Source: Pseudomonas parasichuanensis
Lineage (GTDB): Bacteria > Pseudomonadota > Gammaproteobacteria > Pseudomonadales > Pseudomonadaceae
Length of the DNA stretch: 64,000 nucleotides
NCBI RefSeq assembly: GCF_021601385.1
Contig: NZ_BQHO01000002.1
Location: 1-64,000, forward strand
Direction of reading: 5' to 3'
Each line of letters begins with the position of its first letter. The stretch's first letter is position 1. The position numbers and the translations under genes were made by a program. The notes beneath the pieces were generated by a model that was not told the DNA's origin, searched no databases, and saw only the letters and a list, made by a program, of their open reading frames with translations. This document shows, one piece after another, positions 58,598-64,000 of the stretch.

Positions 58598-60619
58598 TTA
58601 CACCCGTTCAAACGATTCGACACGTGCGCCGCCGGCAGGCAGTACACCAGCCTTGGCCAGCGCCTTCATGCGCTCGCCTTCGATGCGCGCCACTTCTTCG
58701 GCCGGAACCATGTAGCCCTGGTCGTCACGTGCAGCGTGGCGAACGAAGACCGCGATGGTTGCGAACAGGCTCGCGCCCACCAGCCACCAGATGTGCCAGA
58801 TGAAGGCGAAGCCGAACACGGTCAGGAACAGACCCATGAACAGACCGGTGGAGGTGTTGCTCGGCATGTGGATCGCTTCGTACTTGGCCGGAACCTTGTA
58901 CGCAACGCCGGCTTCCTTGGCTTCGTGCCAGGCGTCCAGGCCAACTTTCTCAGGCATGTGAGCGAAGTTGTAGAACGGAGGTGGCGACGAAGTGGACCAC
59001 TCGATGGTGCGGCCGCCCCATGGGTCGCCAGTGACGTCCATGTTGTCTTTGCGGTCGCGAACCGACACGAAGATCTGGATCAGCTGGCAAGCGATACCGA
59101 ACAGGATCAGCACGGCGCCGACAACGGCTACGTACAGGTAGGGTTCCCACAGTGGGTTGTCGGAGTGGTTCAGACGACGGGTCATGCCCATGAAGCCCAG
59201 GGCGTACAGCGGCATGAACGCAACGTAGAAGCCCGACAGCCAGAACCAGAAGGCAGCTTTGCCCCACTTCTCGTTCAGGGTGAAACCGAAGGCTTTCGGG
59301 AACCAGAAGGCGAAACCGGCGATGTAGCCGAATACCGCGCCACCGATGATCACGTTGTGGAAGTGAGCGATAACGAACAGGCTGTTGTGCAGAACGAAGT
59401 CAGCACCTGGAACGGCTAGCAGTACGCCGGTCATGCCACCGATGGAGAAGGTGACCATGAAGCCCAGGGTCCAGAGCATCGGTGCGGTGAAGCGCACACG
59501 GCCTTGGTACATGGTGAACAGCCAGTTGAACAGCTTCACACCGGTCGGAATGGAGATCAGCATCGTCGCCAGGCCGAAGAAGGTGTTGACGCTGGCGCCG
59601 GCACCCATGGTGAAGAAGTGGTGCAGCCAGACCGCAAAGCCAAGGATGGCGATAGCGCCCGATGCGTAGATCATCGAGTGGTGGCCGAACAGGCGTTTGC
59701 CAGAGAACGTCGAAGTCACTTCCGAGAACACGCCGAAGGCCGGCAGGATCAGGATGTAAACCTCAGGGTGACCCCACGCCCAGAACAGGTTGACGTACAT
59801 CATCGGGTTCCCACCAAGCTCGTTGGTGAAAATGTGGAAGTCCAGATAACGGTCAACAGTCAGCAGCGCGAGAGCGGCGGTCAGGATCGGGAACGAAGCG
59901 ACGATCAGCACGTTGGCCCAGGTGCAGGTCCAGGTGAAGATCGGCATGTCCATCAGCTTCATGCCAGGTGCGCGCATCTTCATCACGGTGACGAGGAAGT
60001 TCACACCGGTAAGCGTCGTACCCAAGCCTGAGAGCTGTAGCGCCCAGATGTAGTAGTCGACACCCACCCCAGGGCTGTACTGGATGCCCGCCAGCGGCGG
60101 ATAGGCAACCCAGCCGGTCTTGGCGAATTCACCAACGCCCAGCGAGATGTTGACCAGCAGCACGCCTGCCAGCAGCAGGTAGAAGCTCAGGGAGTTCAGG
60201 AACGGGAAGGCAACGTCACGTGCACCGATCTGCAGAGGAACCGCGAGGTTCATCAGGCCGGTGAAGAACGGCATCGCCATGAAGATGATCATGATCACAC
60301 CGTGGGCGGTGAAGATCTGGTCATAGTGTTCAGGCGGCAGGTAGCCTTCGGAGCCACCGGTAGCGGCAGCCAGCTGGGTACGCATCATGATGGCGTCGGC
60401 AAAGCCGCGCAGCAGCATGACCATAGCGACGATGATGTACATCACGCCGATTTTCTTGTGGTCGACCGTGGTCAGCCACTCGGTCCACAAGTAGGTCCAC
60501 TTGCGGAAATAGGTGATGGCACCAACGACAGCGATACCACCGAGCGCGATCATGGCAAGCGTCACCATGACTATCGGCTCGTGATACGGTATCGCCTCCA
60601 GAGTTAATTTACCGAACAT
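58598..60619 (-). CDS. cyoB: Cytochrome bo3 oxidase subunit I
   Basis: A 673-residue catalytic subunit with about 15 transmembrane segments. WGHPEVYIL carries the CuB His and the cross-linked Tyr; HHFFTMGA supplies two more CuB His residues; [12 protein letters not shown] carries the haem His ligands. It reduces oxygen to water with electrons from ubiquinol and pumps protons. GAGGAG overlaps the cyoA stop and leads directly into its ATG. Confidence 0.98.
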   Translation of the reverse strand: MFGKLTLEAIPYHEPIVMVTLAMIALGGIAVVGAITYFRKWTYLWTEWLTTVDHKKIGVMYIIVAMVMLLRGFADAIMMRTQLAAATGGSEGYLPPEHYDQIFTAHGVIMIIFMAMPFFTGLMNLAVPLQIGARDVAFPFLNSLSFYLLLAGVLLVNISLGVGEFAKTGWVAYPPLAGIQYSPGVGVDYYIWALQLSGLGTTLTGVNFLVTVMKMRAPGMKLMDMPIFTWTCTWANVLIVASFPILTAALALLTVDRYLDFHIFTNELGGNPMMYVNLFWAWGHPEVYILILPAFGVFSEVTSTFSGKRLFGHHSMIYASGAIAILGFAVWLHHFFTMGAGASVNTFFGLATMLISIPTGVKLFNWLFTMYQGRVRFTAPMLWTLGFMVTFSIGGMTGVLLAVPGADFVLHNSLFVIAHFHNVIIGGAVFGYIAGFAFWFPKAFGFTLNEKWGKAAFWFWLSGFYVAFMPLYALGFMGMTRRLNHSDNPLWEPYLYVAVVGAVLILFGIACQLIQIFVSVRDRKDNMDVTGDPWGGRTIEWSTSSPPPFYNFAHMPEKVGLDAWHEAKEAGVAYKVPAKYEAIHMPSNTSTGLFMGLFLTVFGFAFIWHIWWLVGASLFATIAVFVRHAARDDQGYMVPAEEVARIEGERMKALAKAGVLPAGGARVESFERV

Positions 60620-60622
60620 CTC

Positions 60623-61567
60623 TTACTCCTCTGCACCGGCAGCTGGTTGCATACTCGATTCCACCCCATTGGTAGTGGCCAGATCTTTGCTGCCTGCTTC
60701 TTCGTGGACCGGCTTGCCGCGGTTCATGCCTTCGTACTTGTCGACGATGCGCTGGAACTGGTCAGCCGGTGCCTCGCTGTACAGCGCGACCGGGTTGTTT
60801 TCGCTTGGTTTGGCCAGGGCTTCGTATTCGGCCTTGTCCAGCTTCTTCGGCGAGGCCTTCACTTGCGCGACCCATGCATCGAAGTCAGCTTGCGAAGTGG
60901 CGGTTGCCTTGAATTTCATACCGGTGAAACCGGCGCCGCTGTAGTTGGCGCTGATACCGTCAAACACACCGTTCTCGTTGGCGATCAGGTGCAGTTTGGT
61001 GGTCATGCCAGCCATGGCGTAGATCTGGCCGCCCAGGCCCGGGATGAAGAACGAGTTCATCACGGCGTCCGAGGTGACACGGAAGTTGACCGGGGTATTG
61101 GCCGGGAAGACGATCGTGTTGACCGTGGCAATGCCTTGTTCCGGGTAGATGAACAGCCATTTCCAGTCCAGCGCGACCACGTCGATCTGCACCGGCTTCA
61201 CATCGGAATCCAGTGGACGGTACGGGTCCAGCTTGTGGGTGGAGTGGTAGGTGACATAACCCAGGGCGATGATGATCAGGATCGGGATGATCCACACCGC
61301 GGCCTCGATCTTGGTCGAGTGCGACCAGTCGGGGGTGTAGGTGGCGCCCTTGTTGGAAGCACGGTACTTCCAGGCGAACGCCAGGGTCATGATGATCACG
61401 GGAATAACCACCAGCAGCATCAGGCCGGTGGCGATCAGGATCAGGTTCTTCTGCTCAATGCCTACCTGGCCCTTCGGGTCGAGCAGGGTCCAGTTGCACC
61501 CACTGAGTAAAAGCATGCCTAAAAAGGGCAATATGCCAAACAGTCTGGGGTAACGCTTTTTACTCAT
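60623..61567 (-). CDS. cyoA: Cytochrome bo3 oxidase subunit II
   Basis: A 314-residue lipoprotein subunit: signal peptide with lipobox LSGC (Cys 24), two transmembrane segments, then a periplasmic cupredoxin domain lacking CuA ligands, as in quinol oxidases ([56 protein letters not shown]). First gene of cyoABCDE; GAGGTC lies 6 bases before the ATG. Confidence 0.97.
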   Translation of the reverse strand: MSKKRYPRLFGILPFLGMLLLSGCNWTLLDPKGQVGIEQKNLILIATGLMLLVVIPVIIMTLAFAWKYRASNKGATYTPDWSHSTKIEAAVWIIPILIIIALGYVTYHSTHKLDPYRPLDSDVKPVQIDVVALDWKWLFIYPEQGIATVNTIVFPANTPVNFRVTSDAVMNSFFIPGLGGQIYAMAGMTTKLHLIANENGVFDGISANYSGAGFTGMKFKATATSQADFDAWVAQVKASPKKLDKAEYEALAKPSENNPVALYSEAPADQFQRIVDKYEGMNRGKPVHEEAGSKDLATTNGVESSMQPAAGAEE

Positions 61568-62127
61568 CTCACGACCTCTAGATCAGCTTGCTTCAATGCA
61601 ATTTGTGTTTTGGTAGCCAACACTTCGTCCTGCCAAGCGTTAGCATTTCGAGCCCGAATTCGCCCCTGCCTGGGGTCCGACTGCTGGACCTGGGCGCGAG
61701 CGGGTATACGGAGCTTTATGGTTTCGTAGGCAAACGGCCTGTACTTCAGACCAAGTCCATTTGGTGCGGGAAAACGCGGAGGGGTGTCCGCCCGGATCGC
61801 CGTTGGGCGAAACTTGTCGAAGTCAGCAATAAGAAAGCGCTGCGGCTTCCTTCAATCCTGCGACTCGCAAGCAGTGCCGAACGGAAATTGGGGGCGATTG
61901 TAGATAGGTCGCCCCCCATTGACTATGACTTATTGAGCAACAGTCTTTTACAGAATCCGTAACAATAGCACCCTAAAAATCAACTTCGCGACAGTTTGTC
62001 GCACCCCGCGCAGTAGCCCTGAAACCCTTGTAGCGCAAGGCCTGGGGGTTGATCCAGAGCAACCCTGGGGGCTGATTTCCTACTTATCTCGCCGCGCAAT
62101 AGACCTGGGTCAAACAAGGACTTTGGT
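61568..62127. other. Upstream region of the cyo operon
   Basis: A 560-base gap between cyoA and dsbB, both on the minus strand. It contains GGGGGCGA (61890-61897) / TCGCCCCC (61909-61916), a strong GC stem with an 11-base loop, and an AT-rich part at 61920-61990 where a promoter would fit. I see no clear ANR box and no reliable -10/-35 pair. The plus-strand frame at 61588-61962 shows no gene features. Confidence 0.6.
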
Positions 62128-62646
62128 CTAACGAACGGTGCGTTCGTGGCGACGGTTACGGTAGATCCCCAGCGGCACCAGGATGGCCGTCAGCACGAAC
62201 GCCAACAGGGCCCATTGGGCAAGCGACAGGCCGAGGATCGGCGGGTACGGCGTGGAGCAGAAGCCGTCGACCTGAAACGCCAGCGGCCAGAGCTTGGCCA
62301 GCGGCAGGTCATCGACGATCGGCTGCAGGGTATCGATACCGCAGCTGACCATGGGGTTGGCGAGTATATACACATGGTTGCCGGCTGCAACGATGCCGCC
62401 GATGGCGCTCAGCACCACCAGTGCCTCGAACAGTGTCAGGCTTTTACGCCCGGGCATGGCCGCGGCGATGAAGGCGAAGATCGCGATGAACAGCAAGGCG
62501 TAGCGTTGCAGGATGCACAGCGGGCATGGTGCTTCGCCCAGCACCACCTGCATGTACAGGGCACCGCCGATCAGCGCCAGGCAGATCAGGCCAAGGAGCA
62601 CCAGAAAGCGCCGTTCGCGGTTCAGGCGCGATGAGAGTTCGTTCAT
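62128..62646 (-). CDS. dsbB: Disulfide bond formation protein DsbB
   Basis: A 172-residue inner-membrane protein with four transmembrane segments that reoxidises DsbA and passes electrons to quinone. The first periplasmic loop carries the CPLC redox pair in APCPLCILQR; the second loop carries VSCGIDTLQ and GFCSTPYPP for the second disulphide. Length is normal. It lies upstream of cyo on the same strand but 560 bases away. Confidence 0.95.
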   Translation of the reverse strand: MNELSSRLNRERRFLVLLGLICLALIGGALYMQVVLGEAPCPLCILQRYALLFIAIFAFIAAAMPGRKSLTLFEALVVLSAIGGIVAAGNHVYILANPMVSCGIDTLQPIVDDLPLAKLWPLAFQVDGFCSTPYPPILGLSLAQWALLAFVLTAILVPLGIYRNRRHERTVR

Positions 62647-62891
62647 TGCCGATTCCTTCGATGGAGAGTGGCAGCGCTGGCTGCCCGAGGGGCGCCAAGT
62701 CTACACGCTGGAGTGGACCTGTGACTGCGTCGAGGAACGGTGAGCGCGGCTATCCCTTGATGACCTAGGACCGAGCGGGTCGGTTTCGGTTCACCGCTGC
62801 GCGTAAAAAACACGGCAGCCCGAGCGCCGGACAGGAGCAAGCCCCTCGACACTCGGGAGTGAAGGATACAGTGATTAAAGGAGGATTAAAG
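62647..62891. other. Short intergenic region upstream of dsbB
   Basis: About 245 bases that should carry the dsbB promoter (minus strand) and leader DNA of the small plus-strand ORF. I see no confident -10/-35 pair and no RNA gene. Confidence 0.4.
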
Positions 62892-63245
62892 ATGAAGGCG
62901 GGTGTAACCGCGTTCATCGCTTCCTTATATAGAAGAAGGGGCTGGGCCCAATCGCTGCGGTTCGGCGCTCGGCCCGTCCGGCCTTGCACGCGGAATGCAG
63001 ACGTCCGTTTCGTTCTCGATTACCCACGGGCGGGAGCATGGCGTGCAGGGCCGGCCGGGCAGAACGCCGAACCGCAGCGATTGGGATGGCGAGTCAGGTC
63101 ATGGGATCGCTGGGGCTGCTTTGCAGCCCTTTCCGGCCGATCCGGCGCCCCGGCGAGGCCGCTCCCACAAAGGGACACGATCCTCTGTAGGAGCGGCCTC
63201 GTGCCGCGAAAGGGGCGCAAAGCGCCCCCGGCGATCTTCAACTAA
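62892..63245 (+). CDS. Possible small ORF with strong ribosome-binding site
   Basis: A 117-residue open frame that I do not recognise. AAAGGAGG ends 7 bases before its ATG at 62892, one of the best Shine-Dalgarno matches in the window, which is why it is listed. The first 17 residues (MKAGVTAFIASLYRRRG) look like a short hydrophobic-then-basic peptide; the rest runs through inverted-repeat and REP DNA and is likely not conserved. The true product may be a shorter peptide or the signal may be chance. Confidence 0.35.
   Translation: MKAGVTAFIASLYRRRGWAQSLRFGARPVRPCTRNADVRFVLDYPRAGAWRAGPAGQNAEPQRLGWRVRSWDRWGCFAALSGRSGAPARPLPQRDTILCRSGLVPRKGRKAPPAIFN
62947..63085. repeat. 139-bp inverted repeat upstream of hmp 3' region
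   Basis: Arms of 21 bases (62947-62967 and 63065-63085) are perfect inverses, and the inner stretch (GGCC-TTGCACGC against GCGTGCA-GGGCC) extends the match with few mismatches, closing a loop of about 50 bases. It could form a cruciform or a long RNA hairpin. Confidence 0.88.
63105..63235. repeat. REP element pair (GTAGGAGCGGCC type)
   Basis: GGGGCTGCTTTGCAGCCCTT on the left and GTAGGAGCGGCCTCGTGCCG on the right; members of the second REP family, here imperfect. It lies just after the hmp stop codon. Confidence 0.88.
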
Positions 63246-63250
63246 CCCTG

Positions 63251-64000
63251 TTACTCCAAAGCCGCCGCCGGCCCGAAGAACTCATAGCGGCTCTGCCCTT
63301 CCGGCACACCAATCGCCTTGAGCTGGCGCTTGATCGCCGCCATGAAGCCCTTCGGCCCCAGGAAGTAGGCATCCACATCACGCTCGCGCGGCAGCCACTC
63401 GGCCAGCAGCTCCTGGCTCAGCAGGCCCACGGCATCGGCCGCCTGGCTACCGTCGTCTTCGGCGTAGCAATAAAAGCGCTTGAGCTGCGGGTGGCGCGCG
63501 GCCAGGCCGTCGATCCACTCGGCAAAGGCATGCACCGCACCATTGCGTGCGCAGTGGATGAAATGCACCGGACGCTGGGTTTTCAGCGCAGCCTCGAGCA
63601 TGGCCAGGGTCGGAGTGATGCCCACGCCGCCGCTGATCAGCACCAGCGGCTTGTCGCTGGCCGCCAGGGTGAAGTCGCCGGACGGCGGGAACAGCTGCAG
63701 GGTGTCACCCACCATCAGCCCGTCATGCAGGTAGTTGGACACCTTGCCGCCCGCTTCGCGCTTGACGCTGATGCGGTACTGCTCGCCATCGCACAGGGCC
63801 GACAGCGAATAGTTGCGGCGCTGCTCCTGGCCTTCAATGAACAGCTGCAGGCCAATGTACTGGCCCGGCTCGGCCTTGAGCACCGGCTTGCCGTCGACCG
63901 GGGCGAAGTAGAACGAGACGATCTCGCTGCTTTCCTGCTCGCGGCGCACCAGGCGGAACTCGCGGGCACCACGCCAACCGCCAGTGGCTTCTTCTTTCTG
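63251..64000 (-). CDS. hmp: Flavohaemoprotein (nitric oxide dioxygenase), 3' part
   Basis: The C-terminal 249 residues of Hmp, cut by the right edge. The flavin-binding domain has GWRGAREFRLVRREQES, QRRNYSLSALCDGEQYRISVKRE (RxYS motif), and a Gly-rich turn at the end; the NAD-binding domain has PLVLISGGVGITPTLAMLEAAL and a late YFLGPKGFM. The N-terminal globin domain that binds haem lies outside the window. Hmp converts nitric oxide to nitrate using oxygen and NADH. The gene ends in the REP array at 63235. Confidence 0.94.
   Translation of the reverse strand, partial: QKEEATGGWRGAREFRLVRREQESSEIVSFYFAPVDGKPVLKAEPGQYIGLQLFIEGQEQRRNYSLSALCDGEQYRISVKREAGGKVSNYLHDGLMVGDTLQLFPPSGDFTLAASDKPLVLISGGVGITPTLAMLEAALKTQRPVHFIHCARNGAVHAFAEWIDGLAARHPQLKRFYCYAEDDGSQAADAVGLLSQELLAEWLPRERDVDAYFLGPKGFMAAIKRQLKAIGVPEGQSRYEFFGPAAALE

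Noticed and set aside
61588-61962. 124-codon plus-strand frame upstream of cyoA
   Set aside because: No Shine-Dalgarno, no recognisable pattern, and it overlaps the presumed cyo control region.

Overview
The window is chromosomal DNA of a high-GC gammaproteobacterium, almost certainly a Pseudomonas of the P. putida group. The signs are a fragment of 16S rRNA at the left edge, an MvaT/TurA nucleoid protein, a cyoABCDE terminal oxidase operon, XenB and many copies of the two REP families typical of these genomes. The block pct/mcp - purU - mvaT - sbcB - pykA - ferredoxin reductase - class I fumarase - olsBA has the gene order I know from other pseudomonads. Names come from reading motifs and family resemblance; no search was run.

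Layout. 1-540: 5' end of an rrn operon on the minus strand, with a boxA and two tandem promoters. 0.6-4.4 kb: an acetyltransferase, ACP phosphodiesterase, and an ArsR regulator - MFS transporter - XenB set with palindromic operator-like DNA. 4.4-17 kb: HerA-like ATPase, a dCache chemoreceptor, purU, mvaT, sbcB, a PilZ protein, a lipoprotein, pykA, a ferredoxin reductase and fumarase. 17-25.6 kb: a carbon-nitrogen hydrolase, acetyltransferase, DJ-1/PfpI protein, a phospholipase-D-type synthase behind YceI, a serine hydrolase, and the ornithine-lipid pair olsB-olsA. 25.6-31.2 kb: a four-gene Phn-like ABC importer back to back with selD-selU, which together look like a selenium uptake and use locus.

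31.2-38.1 kb is more mixed: a Panacea-antitoxin pair, an LprI-like protein, a LysR regulator with a divergent small transporter, two tandem paralogous membrane proteins with non-ATG starts, a Fic AMP-transferase behind AT-rich DNA, and the small DUF6124-DUF3077 pair behind a structured leader. 38.1-39.0 kb is non-coding and holds a 93-nt-arm inverted repeat framed by 20-bp direct repeats.

39.0-54.3 kb is one 15.3-kb gene for a 5093-residue autotransporter: signal peptide, about 40 beta-strand repeats of about 86 residues, four long spacer modules, and a C-terminal barrel ending in Phe. The repeats fall into five blocks of about 18, 12, 5, 3 and 2 units that shrink toward the membrane anchor, and one five-unit block appears tandemly duplicated. 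It starts with GTG, and a small inverted repeat encloses its ribosome-binding site. 54.6-64 kb: a zinc/iron cysteine-cluster protein, AlaC-type aminotransferase, the cyoABCDE operon with its terminator, dsbB, a 139-bp inverted repeat overlapping a small ORF with a strong Shine-Dalgarno, and the 3' part of flavohaemoprotein hmp, cut by the right edge.
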